Below the pieces are notes generated by a model. The model ran no database searches, was not told where the DNA came from, and saw only the letters and a list, made by a program, of their open reading frames with translations. DNA of 64,000 nt from Nectonema munidae (taxonomy: Eukaryota; Nematomorpha; Nectonematoida; Nectonematidae). Location: NCBI GenBank assembly GCA_030549495.1, contig JAUIRK010000879.1, forward strand, positions 496,001-560,000, in the 5' to 3' direction. Each line of letters opens with the position of its first letter. Within the stretch, counting starts at the first letter, position 1. The position numbers were made by a program, and so were the translations under genes. Shown one piece after another: positions 35,324 through 45,488 of the stretch.

Positions 35324-35618
35324 CAGCCTAATTCAAACTGTGGGTCACTCGGTCGCCTGAAATATAAAATGGGTCGTGACAAAAAAGAAAGGATATCAAG
35401 GGAAAGCAAAGTGAAGAAAATCTAAAAGTATTAATATTTTATTCATACAAATAAAAAAGCGATGTGCAGGTCATAAAAAAATATACATATAAATTGTCGA
35501 TGCTGAATAAATGAACGTAGTGATCAGAGTTTGTTTTATTACACCTAAGTATTATGGGTCGCGATGCAAATTGTGATTCTTGCTATGGGTCGCAGCAAAA
35601 AAAGTTTGAAAAACGCTG
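35324..35618. mobile_element. hAT MITE with exact 8-bp TSD
   Basis: Starts CAGCCTAATTCAAACTGTGG and ends AGTTTGAAAAACGCTG, imperfect inverted termini. It is flanked on both sides by ATCTAGAG (35316-35323 and 35619-35626). Inside are GGGTCGC words and no coding frame. About 295 bp. Confidence 0.85.
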
Positions 35619-35944
35619 ATCTAGAGCATTAGAAAGGAGTATATTTTGAAATCTCGCTTGACCTTTCTAAGGAATTTTAGCTTATTTTAACAACATTCAA
35701 ATCTCCAATTAGTTTATTCTTACTTTATAGATATATAGGCCAAGGTTTATTTAAAGAATATTTTAATGTGAGGCTACTTAAAAATTTTATTTTGTTAAAG
35801 TAAAAAATTCCCTAAAAATAAAATATAATAACTTAGAGAGTCTTTAAAAAAGGAAGCCGATTTATGTTTATATTATATAATAGGGAAAACATTTCAACTC
35901 ATCGTCATTAAAAAAAAATTTTAATAAAAAAAAATGAAACTTTT

Positions 35945-36065
35945 TAAAAAGAGTATGAGTAATGTTCGTTAGATAATGGATTTGGATAACTCAAGATGTT
36001 AGGTTCGATCCCGCATCAAGTCTTCTTTCTTCATAATTCGATACAAGTGGCGCAATATGGATTCT
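35945..36065 (+). repeat. tRNA-derived SINE (plus)
   Basis: GTTCGTTAGATAATGGATTT (A-box side) and TAGGTTCGATCCCGCATCAAG (B box), followed by TCTTCTTTCTTCATAATTCG as in the other SINE copies. Confidence 0.65.
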
Positions 36066-36269
36066 TGAAGAAAACGTACCCTTATCTTTTTTACCTTAAG
36101 AATTTTAGTAAAGTATTTAACCCAATTTTCCTAAGGATTAAGTGGGTATGAAAATTTTCAAACTAATCCTAAGTAGTGTATTTTTAATCGATTATGAGCA
36201 AAAAAAATAAAAAAAACTATTAATACTCTGTATAAAATGTATTTTTTGCCTTTCAAGGGGTGATTTCCT

Positions 36270-36365
36270 TTGACTATGAAGAAAGGAGTCTTGATGAGAC
36301 ATCGAACCCAAGACACTGAGTTATCGAAACTCAGTATCTACTAACCTTATCCGCCCCTCTAGAAC
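36270..36365 (-). repeat. tRNA-derived SINE (minus)
   Basis: GAGACATCGAACCCAAGACAC and GAGTTATCGAAACTCAGTATC on the plus strand are the reverse of the SINE head. Same family as 30203 and 44745. Confidence 0.65.
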
Positions 36366-36512
36366 AAGATGAATTTTGAAACATTTTGACCATAAGTATT
36401 AATTTTAATTATATTTTCTGACTGGAGAAAGATGTTATTAAACTGATCAATTTCAATTAGGAAATTTATTTAATTGTTTTTAGTACTTTTTTCTCTAAGT
36501 TATTTATTAGAA

Positions 36513-36583
36513 ATGGAACTTGATCCTCAATACCCAAGAGATCTATTTTTATTACCATCATCTGGTGTTTCTCTGAACGATCG
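36513..36583 (+). CDS. Gene 2 candidate first exon
   Basis: ATG at 36513 follows AG in TTATTTATTAG. It encodes MELDPQYPRDLFLL and PSSGVSLNDR, with donor CG|GTAAAT, phase 2. SLND/ER-F is a short motif seen in mRNA-export adaptors such as CHTOP and UIF. No acceptor exon giving the expected Phe was found. Confidence 0.45.
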
Positions 36584-39500
36584 GTAAATAGTTTACCACA
36601 AAATCTTTCGTTTATAGCTACATAAATTTAAACTAAATTTACTATCTTGTTGATAAACTATCAATTTTTAAAATTTTTCATTTGTTTGTAGTCAAGCTAA
36701 GAAATAGTTTCAATTAAAGAAAGATTACTAGAATTTTGTTTGGTTACTTGACGTTATTTTCTTTTGATATATATTGGCATTATACACTTATAAAAAAAGC
36801 GCAAGACAGTTTATGTACCATTTTTCTATTTTATAATCGCATGAGTTATGAGATAGAATAAGTATAGTATTATGCAATACGGACATAATCCAGGGGGCCC
36901 TTTCATTACAAATTTTTATTCCGGAGAGGGAGGGGCAAACCCATTACTATTATCTCATCGTGTCCATTAATTTTTCACTTTTTTATCTTTATTAGTGATG
37001 TACTAATGAATTTGTTGATTTTTTGACTTAGCTTCTATATTTCCAATTTGAATAAAATCATGCACTTTCTCCGATCACACAAGCACGTGTGTACAGACTT
37101 TTTTCGCCGTCCATTTATTCAAATTAATATATATGATTTAGTGAATTAATATAAAATAAATTAACTTATAACACTGCTATTAATAAATGGAATTTCTATC
37201 ATTTAAAACTATAAAATATAGTATTAACTTAGAAATAATTGTAGAATAAACGTTTGTCCGCAAATGTATGTTGAACCAAAGAGTTGAAACGTTGATAGAT
37301 TGTTCCCTCCTGAGCAGTTTCGAATTAACATAGCAGATGTAGCAGCTGCGTGCTACAGGCCCCACGCTTGGTTGAAAACTTTTTTTTTTGACTTTTTGTA
37401 ATATCTTTTAGTTTTCTTCAATTCTTCTTTTATATTTCCTCCTTAAAATAAATTTTTGCTCTTGAATTTTGTGGTTTTTATCTTTTTTGTAGAAACTAGA
37501 TCAATTTTATTAAAATTTTTTTGCTTCCTGACTATCATTTGTAAATTTAATCGATCTGATACAGGCCTCGCACTTGGTAGATCCGCCACTGCTCATGACA
37601 TCAAAAATAAAGTAAAATAAAGAAAATTATAATTTATGATTAGGAACAAAATTTATTGGAAAAAGACGATTAATTTCGGATTGGCAAAAATCCTTTATCA
37701 AGTATAAAAAAACTATAAAATAGGTAAATGTGTATGAAGTGAAAAGGGTTGATGTGAAAGATGCTAAAATTTCTTTTGTCATGAGTGTATGTGTTGAATC
37801 GTCATTATATCAATGTGCAATGTGAGTATGTTGAACTTTGTTGAATATGTGTTAAAACTGAAGTTTGATGTGGATCAATTATTATGTATAAATTGAGTGT
37901 CATGTTAGTAAAATGAGGCTTATGATATTACATGAAGTTTAGGTATATGGGAGGTAGTGTAATGTTTTGATTGATACAGTTTTTGTCCAATGATGAGAAC
38001 CAGGCTTTGAGGAAGAGTAAATTTTTTCTGAACGAGACACATGATTTTAGTGTTTTCAAAGTCGAATGAGGGGTCGGGGATACTTCAGTAAATGATGTGA
38101 CTTTCCTGGTTGAACTTCTGAATAAGGTGTTCATATATTCTAGTGTGTAGTGGTCGTTCTGTTTCGTCAATGCTTGTAGCAGAATAATTTTTGCATAATA
38201 TTTTATAAACACAGTTTATCGTTTGAAATTTTTCAATATCTATTTTTATTTTGGGGTTTAAAGTGAGATTTGAGGTGGTTTTTGGGCTTCTGAATGAGTT
38301 GTATGAGGATGGAACTTTTCTTAGTTTGAACATATCTTACCATTATTTCGCTTGATAGAGTTTTTTTCTGTTTTGTGTGTGATTCGTAAGCAATTGTGAA
38401 AAGAATTTAGTAGGCTGTGGAATGGAATAACTTCCGTGGGCCTCTCCCGCGTGCCTTAGTTTGGACACCCCAGTACCGGAGCCTAAAAATGAAAAAATGT
38501 GACTTATTTTTTCCTGGTTAAACCATGGCGAGAGGGGTAGGGGAGGGGGCATCTCTCCTATTAGTCTTCTAAGAGTATCGTTTAACAGGAAGATATGTTT
38601 CAACTTTACAACTTCAGAACTTCTTAGCACATTCAATATATCTTTGCAACGAGGTAATATCAACTTTTCTGCTATGTTGTGGGACTTTTTGACAACAGAT
38701 ATTTTTTGAAACTTTTCAAGCCATACTTAATATTTTGCAAAAACATTCCTATGTTATTTATCAAACAAGAATTTGTCCAATCGTTCAGGTAAATTTAGTT
38801 TACCGAACTAGAGTGCTTCACTACCATCGCAAGCTTCACTTGACGGCCTTTAAAAAAGTGGATGCTAACACAAAGGACATTTATATTCCTCTTCTCCACC
38901 AGACGTTGATGCAGTATAACCAAATGTCAAGTATGAGTCGTCATATTTCATTTTTTTTAAGCCATTAAGAAAAATGCACATTTATAAATTAGGCCTGAAA
39001 AGCAATAAAAGAAAAAAATTGGATTCAATTCAAAGACTAATTTTTTTGTTCTTTTTAAATGTGACTTATTGGCAAATGACCCAATATGGGTGCAATATTT
39101 ACTTTTTCGCGGCATCGCGGACTCCAGTTTGAAAATCACTGAGCTTGAAGGTTGATGCAATCTGAATTACAAAGAAGGTAATTTGACTTGTTTTCGATTA
39201 GGTATACAGCTTATAAATAAGTTTTTATTTATTTTTTTATTAAATTAACACAGATTATTTCTTGCACCTTGAAATTTATTAGATCGACTTTGAGGGACAC
39301 TCAAATGCTGTTGAAATTTTTATACAACCCAATGTTGCTGCTACCCGCACATACGTAGAATCCAATGCGGCCTGCATCTCAAAATTATTGGCCACCCTTT
39401 TTTTTTTTAAAGAATATACTGCCGAATACATACTTAGCTCAACTCTAGGTTTTGATGGTATTCGCTATTCATTTTGCTCGTTTCGGAGATGCTGCACCCT

Positions 39501-42500
39501 TTTTCTCAAATGTTTTCAAATTTTAGTGTTAACTTATTTTGTCATTAAAGATTTGCTACTCTTCCTAAAAATGTCAATCAGAAAGTAACGCGCCCAAAAA
39601 TCAGCCATCAAAGTACTGTTCGACCATCACCGCAAATTCAAAGCTCTGTTGGCATTTTTGGCGCCACTCCTCACCATCCTTTGACTCGGGGTCCTCGCAT
39701 CCAACAAGCGCAACACAACAAGACCCGACCTAGGGCAAGACCTCTCTACAACAAACCCTACGCTCCTGTTACTGCTCCGCCTCTTAAGAATAATTGGCGC
39801 GCAAGTAATATAAGTCAACCGTCTTTTACACCGAGAGCGGACCAACAACAGGTTTGTTTTTATTTCTTTTTAAATAGACTGCTTTGTGTTTTTCGCCATT
39901 TATATTGGGAGAAAAAATTTGCAAACATTTCTTTTCTGGAGGAATCATCAACTAACATATCAGATAAATAAAAAACACCCTCACAAAAAAGTTAATAATT
40001 TTAAGGATTTATTTTAACAACAAACTTTAGCCGTGAACCACAAAATCTCTTTGTGCAACAATGACTACTTACACACATACACACAAAGGTGCGGTTTCAC
40101 TATCTACTTGTCGTATTAACACAATTCCAGCTTACTCTTTCATCTCCATCTCTTATGCTTTCTTATCTCCATTTTCCACTTTATCTTCAATTATTTGTTT
40201 GATTTTTCGTCATAGGCTCTTTAATTATTATTACACTTTCTCAAATTTTTCTTTTTTTGTGGGGGTGTTAGATGATAATTCCTCCAGAAACATATATGTT
40301 CTAAATAAAAGAATGATTTTCAAAAAAAATTCCTACTTATTGTTTTTATTGTCAAAACAAAGCTGAAACCATGTGAAATATCATAATCCATTTTTATCAA
40401 CACTATAAACTTCATTGAGTCATGTGTGTCTCCAATCTTAATTTGAACTGTATATTTAGATTTTTTTACTTGAAAAAGTATCTCTCCTAAAGTGATATCT
40501 TCCTTAAATTTATTAAATATAAAAAATTTCTTAAATCTAATCAACTTATATAATTTGATGAATATTCTGCTCCGATTCCAACCTCTAGTGCTTACAAATA
40601 TGTGACCTTTGACTCCAGTACTTGAAAAAATTCGACCCAACTCTAAAAACTTGATAAATTTAACGCCATCTACTTTTCGCTAAAGAAGATACACACTCAA
40701 TATGCTTACAAAAAAGCAAACTATTTTTCTTCTTTAATTGAAAGATTATTTTTTAGTACTTAAAAATAACGGATTCCAACTCCTAACTTTTAACAGATAG
40801 CAACTCGCACTCCCCAGCTCTGCTGACACCTCTCACAAAATTTATGGGAGCGCGGCTTAGGGTTCTTTAAATTCTGTTGTTAATTTCCGAAGTTCTTGGG
40901 TTGGAAGCGAAACACTGCAATTGACTGCTCATCTTCGATAGAAGCAGCACAGGTTCTGCTCTCGATGTTTCTTTGGTGTCTCTAATTTTTTCAGCATATT
41001 CCAGTATTGTCCTTATTGACCAATATTTATCCTTTAAACATTATTTTTTCACAATTCTCATTTAGTTACTTTTCTTTGGTTTTGTAATGCATGTTTATTT
41101 TTAACCTTTAAAATAAACAAAGTATTGATGCAGGTCCAATTTTTATGTCTAATTACGTTAAAACACATTTTATAAAAGTGTTTAGAAGAATAACAGATCA
41201 GACTTTTAACCGTGAAAAAAACAAAAACCTTTCATTTTTAGAAAATTTACTATCAATTCATTTTTTCCTCCTCCTATTTTCTTCAACATATGTTCTTTTT
41301 ATGCTAATAATTCCAAATTTTCACCGTTTTTTTCCAATATTAACCCCATTTATCGTTCACTCGGTAAATCCATCAATCAACCTAACGTATAGTAATCTAA
41401 ATCAGTTTTTCGTCTTTTTCAGAAGAGTGCTAAGGAAAGACTCGGATCACTTTCAGCGAAGAAGCGCGTGTCTCTTCCCCTGAATTTTGCGTTATCCCCC
41501 AAAATGAGAATGGGAATCCGGAGATTTCATAGCGATAACAAATTCTCTGCAAAAAGTAATTTCCCTTTTTCTTATGCCCTTCTCTTACCATTGCGATATT
41601 GGATGCTTCCACGCAACCCTGATACTTGAGTTCAATTAAATCTAGTTTAATTTTCTGAAAGAAGAATTACACTTCACCTTGATGTATCAAGGAAAGTGCT
41701 GACATATTGCTGTTGATCTCGTTCACTTGTCGAGATTTGACGCGTGAATCATTGCAGTCCCAGAGAATTAACCAGATTATCTGGCCACATTTAATTATTT
41801 TCAATTAATTAATTAATTGAGGTGCCTTTATTTTAATTAGCTATATCGTTAATATATTAAAAAGAACATATTCCGTCGTTTTACCTTATTAGCGAATACT
41901 TTTAAATAACATTTCCTTAACCCATTAAGTACCATAGAAATCAGACGATATTTAAAAAAACGCAGACGAAGATGAAATTACTTATGTTCCCAAATGGGAA
42001 CATTGGGACTTAATGGGTTAAAATTTGCAGAACACATATGTTGGCAGTTTTCTTTGCATGTTATTGATACTTGAAATTAGTGCTATGGCTTAATACGAAA
42101 AAGAGTAAAACGTGTGTAAGAGTGGTCGCAATCATTGAAGTCATAGCGCTATAAGCTCACATACTTTAATCCATTTTCTCTTTTCAAGAAAATGCGACTC
42201 CAAAAAAGTCAATGAATAACAAGAGAATGAATGTACCAATTGCTGCTGGAGTCAAGCGGTACCTTTTTCATTATATATCTATTGATTGCTACTGGTGCAT
42301 ACCTATGTACTATTCACCTCAATTTACATGTCTCTTCAGTTTTTGCTCACTCATAGATGACAAAGATCATATAAAATGAAACAGGAAAAAGAATTGGGTA
42401 AAATTTGTGCCAAAATAAATAGTAGATGTGATTTTAAATCTATACTGTAGCAAAAAGCAAATTTTTCTTTAACTCTTTCATACATATACTTGTTATCTGC

Positions 42501-45488
42501 ATTTTCTCGCTTCTTTTAAAAGTTATTTTTTAATAATAATTTTTTAAGAAGAAGAAGAATTTAAAAAAAAGCGTCGTCACATTTAAAAAAAATTATTTTT
42601 TGAAATAAAATACAAATGAATTAACAATTTGAGGTGTTCAAGCACTGAAAAATTCATGCAAGTTAGTTGAAAAGTTTTCAATATATTTAACAAATATAAT
42701 AATGCAAAAAGAAGTATATATATATATTAATTGTTTATACGTCTATATACACCAAAGGGCATGGCCGCTTAGAGATGTATATAAACATAAAACACAATAA
42801 ATCAGTAAATAAATATAGAAAGATTATTATCAAGGATATATGTGAAATTGAAAAAATGGCATGATAAAAGCAACAAGAAAATTATATTTATGTTATATTG
42901 TATATTTTACATCTGTACAGTATAAATCTACAATTATATTATACATAACTAAAAAAAATATGTATTAATAGCAGTCCAAGCAGTTATATAAAATTAATAG
43001 AACAAGGGAAGCAATTCTTGAATAAACACTTAAATTCGTATGAAGATAGAAAATGATTTACACTCTTTTTTTAACTAGACAAGGTGAATCAGAAAGTTTA
43101 AGAAATAAGGATAAGTAATTATTCCACAAGCTAAAAATTCCATACCTAAGAGAACTTTTGAATTTTAATACTGGAATAACGATTATTTCAGTTTCTTAAG
43201 GAAAATTCTTCTAATTGATTGTTGTACTCAAACCAATCAGAAAAAACACTATGTAAAAGGCGTCCATTAAATTTAAAAAGAAAAAGAGAGATGTAGCTTA
43301 TACACATCTTCAAACTTGAGCAAATTATTATAAAAAAAAAGGTTGAAAGTATGAGATTAAAATGATTGATTGAAGACTATTCAAAGAATTTTCTTTTGGG
43401 AAAGAACCAAATCTAGACAACTCAAGTATCCCCAATTGACGACACTGTATGTTAAATGAAGCACAAATAAGATCTTATATAATAATAACTTAGTTTGTAC
43501 AGGTAGTATTCTTTTGCAGTGTTTTAACTTGCCAATAACCAAGTGTAGTTTACTTGAAATAAATCTAATATGCTTCTTCCATTAATTATTAATCCTAGAA
43601 AGTTTTGGTTACATAATCCAGTTTGAAATCAGGTAGAGGGTAGAGTATCGAGTTGGAAAAACAGATTGCTTTAGATTTTTTGATGTTAATTTTTGGAGAG
43701 TTAATATAAAACCAATCAATTAATTAAAAAAAATTCTCATGAGATGTGTCATTTACTGGGGTGAGAATGGTTATATCGTCTGCATAAAGATACATATTAC
43801 TAAACAAATTAGCGTTTATATATATCATTAATGAACGTTGAGAAAAGTAGAGGACCTAGTTTAGAGCCCTTTGGGACTCCACATTTCATGTTTTTGAAGT
43901 TTGAGAATTCGCCATTCACGCATACACAGTGCTGTCTTTCATTGAAGCAAGAGGAAAAAAGAAATAGTTTTAGAAGTTAAACCGTACAACAACAGTTTGT
44001 CAAGAAGTAGAGAATGGCTAGTGGAATCAAAAGCCTTTGTCAGATCTATGAAAAGAGAGATAACAGGAGAATTGTTGTCAAGATTTCCAATAATTTTATT
44101 CAGGTTCAGAGAGTGAAGATGTTGAGTTGAATACTCATGACGAAACGCGAATTGCTTATCATACAATAAATTATTATTTGAGGAAAAAAAGTATAAACTT
44201 GTTGGTAGAGAAGTTTCTCAAAAACTTTGGAAATACACGGTATAATTGCTATAGGGCGATAATTGTTTGCACACTGCCTGTCTCCTTTTTTGAAAATAGG
44301 GACAGCCTTTGTCCCTATTTTCAAAAAAAAAGGCAACCATTAATGCCTATCAATAAGAGACGACAAATAAAAGGATATTTCAACAAACTACTTGAAATCC
44401 AAAAATAATCTTCTGTACTATTATTTTTCAGATCTTTCATAGTAGTATCAAGATCATTTAATCGAAATATTTCAAAACTGAAAGATAAGTTATCATAAGG
44501 TTTGAAACTGGGATTGAAAAAAGTTACCTAACCCTTAAGTTGGTTGTGTTTAGACAAATGTCTAAGCAATAATAGATTCGAGCGAAGCGAAAATATGTAA
44601 ATATTTAACGAAAATATTTGAATCATTCTTTATAAGGAATATAATTCCATTGCCAAAAGTGTTTCTTATAGCAACAGACTTACAGTGTATACTGTATATA
44701 TTCGTCAATTTACTTTTCCGGTCTCAAGGTCTCGGCAAAAAAATCCTCAAAGGTAAAGGTACCGTGGAGTGTTTTCATCGAGAAGGCACAATTGCGCTGC
44801 TTGTAGCGAACTACGAGAAAGTTGGCTTGATCCGGGATCGAATCCAAGACCTTAAGTTATCGAAACCCAGTTAAGAGTACCTAACGAACCTTACTCACGC
44901 CCCCAAAGCATTTTCCCTCAAAGGGAAATGAACACAAAAAATCTTGTATAAACTTAATTAAAAAAAGCTATTTTTCCTACACGTGCTAAAATACTTCTAA
45001 AGGGACTTTAAAATTTATTTGAATTATTCCTATTTTGAATGTGCAAAGCGTGGCTGATGATGTCCTGCGCAGAGTTCACGTTGTATGTTTTCATCACTCC
45101 CTATATGTATATATATATATTTCATATAACATAGCTTGAATGCGACTTATATATACCTATTTCTAATTTACTCTCGAAAAAAATATTTTTTCAAACAATA
45201 TAAATTAGTTTGGGCTTTTGTCCTCTGAAGCATCAATAAAATTGGGAAAACTGTAGCCAACATCTCAACCATGCATTCGAGCAGCATCCTCCTTCAACAT
45301 CCCTACAAATTTCCTCAATTTTTTCAAATCTTTGAAAATAATCCGAAATAATCATTTACTTTTTAAGAAACAGCAATAATAAGCCTAAAGGAAGGAAGTC
45401 AGATGAGGTTAAAAGACTTGGAAATATCTTTCTGGATAAAAATCTTTTGGATAAGGAACTAGTTGGATACATGTATGACTCCAATTAG
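36513..45488 (+). CDS. Basic protein with UAP56-binding-like C-terminus (multi-exon)
   Basis: A second plus-strand gene. Exons 39283-39354, 39582-39851, 41423-41555, 42189-42258 and 45368-45488 join in phase (0, 0, 1, 2) and end in TAG. A likely first exon, 36513-36583, ends in phase 2, so at least one exon between it and 39283 is missing from my model. The protein is rich in Lys, Arg, Pro and Gln. IDFEGHSNAVEIF in the second piece resembles the last half of an RRM in ALYREF-like proteins, SLNDR in the first exon resembles the SLNERF motif of CHTOP/UIF, and the C-terminus LLDKELVGYMYDSN resembles the C-terminal UAP56-binding motif (LDxxLDxYM). I infer an mRNA-export adaptor-like nuclear protein; the exact family is unsure. 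Confidence 0.6.
36584..37899. other. Intron or intergenic, no gene seen
   Basis: AT-rich. A CCAGGGGGCCC patch at 36888 opens a repeat shared with 33001; a GATCCGCCACTG hAT-type terminus lies at about 37580-37592 without a visible partner. Confidence 0.35.
37900..38335 (-). pseudogene. Penelope-like element GIY-YIG fragment
   Basis: Minus strand: KFQTINCVYKILCKNYSATS, IDETERPLHTRIYEHLIQKF, then PTPHSTLKTLKSCVSFRKNL. VYxIxCxxCxxxYIGETxRxLxxRxxEH is the GIY-YIG endonuclease of Penelope-like retroelements. The reverse transcriptase that should precede it is missing; the two open pieces are in different frames. Confidence 0.65.
38560..38970 (-). pseudogene. BED-hAT transposase fossil, copy 2
   Basis: Minus strand: DSYLTFGYTASTSGGEEEYK with a CPLC at about 38.9 kb (BED N-terminus), a stretch matching 26208-26290 of copy 1 in reverse, then LNVLRSSEVVKLKHIFLLND at about 38.6 kb, equivalent to LNVLRISEPIKLKYIIFLSN of copy 1. 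Stops interrupt the zinc-finger part. A GGTACTGGGGTGTCCAAACT-type hAT terminus of another element lies at about 38455-38480. Confidence 0.7.
38971..39150. repeat. Partial hAT-type non-autonomous element
   Basis: The right part reads CAGTTTGAAAATCACTG (ends at 39141), an inverted hAT-like terminus like those at 35324. I cannot find the left terminus or a duplication. Confidence 0.4.
39283..39354 (+). CDS. Gene 2 exon: RRM-like piece
   Basis: 24 codons between AG at 39281-39282 and donor TAC|GTAGAA, phase 0 on both sides, joining in frame to the next exon as RTY+KVTRPK. IDFEGHSNAVEIF resembles the RNP1 to helix 2 part of an ALYREF-type RRM (xVxFxxxxDAxxA). It is short, so modest confidence. 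Confidence 0.5.
39582..39851 (+). CDS. Gene 2 exon: Pro/Gln/Arg-rich
   Basis: 90 codons, phase 0 in and out, after acceptor ATGTCAATCAG. It contains GATPHHPLTRGPRIQQAQH, RPRARPLYNKPYAPV and WRASNISQPSF, basic and disordered in look. Base composition is clearly more GC-rich than the flanks, which supports coding. The donor is CAACAG|GTTTGT. Confidence 0.7.
39852..41422. other. Gene 2 intron, only a degraded repeat seen
   Basis: AT-rich. The stretch 40515-40835 is a GACTCC-type repeat; the rest holds no recognisable gene. Confidence 0.4.
40515..40835. repeat. GACTCC-rich dispersed repeat, copy 2
   Basis: CCGATTCCAACCTCTAG, TTGACTCCAGTACTTG, ATATGCTTACAAAAAAGCA and GATTCCAACTCCTAACT occur in the same order as in copy 3 (50385-50640). 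It ends near CCCAGCTCTGCTG. Confidence 0.45.
41423..41555 (+). CDS. Gene 2 exon: basic segment
   Basis: After acceptor GTCTTTTTCAG it encodes KSAKERLGSLSAKKRVSLPL and MRMGIRRFHSDNKFSAK, phase 0 in and 1 out (donor AAAA|GTAATT). KERLG is reminiscent of LKQRLG in CHTOP, but the match is short. Confidence 0.68.
41917..42021. mobile_element. TTAA-flanked MITE, copy I (short)
   Basis: TTAACCCATTAAGTACC to GGGACTTAATGGGTTAA, 105 bp. It lacks about 30 bp of the middle compared with other copies but keeps GTTCCCAAATGGGAAC. Confidence 0.83.
42189..42258 (+). CDS. Gene 2 exon: basic segment
   Basis: 70 nt after acceptor TCTTTTCAAG, phase 1 in and 2 out. It encodes NATPKKSMNNKRMNVPIAAG followed by VKR. 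Donor AAGCG|GTACCT. Confidence 0.66.
42259..43049. other. Gene 2 intron, no gene seen
   Basis: Very AT-rich with short repeats; nothing recognisable. Confidence 0.35.
43050..44530 (-). pseudogene. Jockey/CR1-type LINE, RT domain
   Basis: Minus strand, from right to left: PIFKKGDRQCANNYRPIAII (RT motif 0-1), LFIDLTKAFDSTSHSLLLDK (catalytic FIDLxKAFD), CGVPKGSKLGPLLFSTFIND, MYLYADDITILT (YADD active site) and NSPKINIKKSKAICFS, then the thumb region LGLIINGRSI down to about 43.1 kb. It is 5'-truncated (no endonuclease seen) and carries frame breaks. It lies antisense in the last intron of gene 2. Confidence 0.85.
44531..44625 (+). repeat. Leader shared with the 47.6-kb satellite
   Basis: AAGTTGGTTGTGTTTAGACA, then CAAATGTCTAAGCAATAATA and GCGAAGCGAAAATATGTAAA correspond almost word for word to 47650-47725. 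It marks a repeat family whose head occurs at both places. Confidence 0.6.
44745..44905 (-). repeat. tRNA-derived SINE (minus), best copy
   Basis: Plus-strand text CGTGGAGTGTTTTCATCGAG, AAGGCACAATTGCGCTGCTTG, TTGATCCGGGATCGAATCC and GTTATCGAAACCCAGTTAAG. Reversed, GGATTCGATCCC is a B box, and the head CAACTGG/GTTCGTTAGG region fits a tRNA-like start. Confidence 0.72.
45368..45488 (+). CDS. Gene 2 last exon: UAP56-binding-like motif
   Basis: After AG at 45366-45367 it reads RNSNNKPKGRKSDEVKRLGN, then IFLDKNLLDKELVGYMYDSN and TAG at 45486. LDKEL-x2-YM at the very C-terminus is the form of the UAP56-binding motif in ALYREF and CHTOP (LDxxLDxYM). Phase 2 in fits the exon ending at 42258. Confidence 0.72.

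Noticed and set aside
38780-38950. Possible gene 2 exon after CAATCGTTCAG (VNLVYRTRVLHYHRKLHLTA)
   Set aside because: The opposite strand reads as a BED-type hAT N-terminus matching the copy at 26 kb, so this frame is a shadow.
39388-39588. 66-codon frame read as part of gene 2
   Set aside because: It runs across the donor at 39354 and the acceptor at 39581. The phase-0 exon pair explains the coding signal better.
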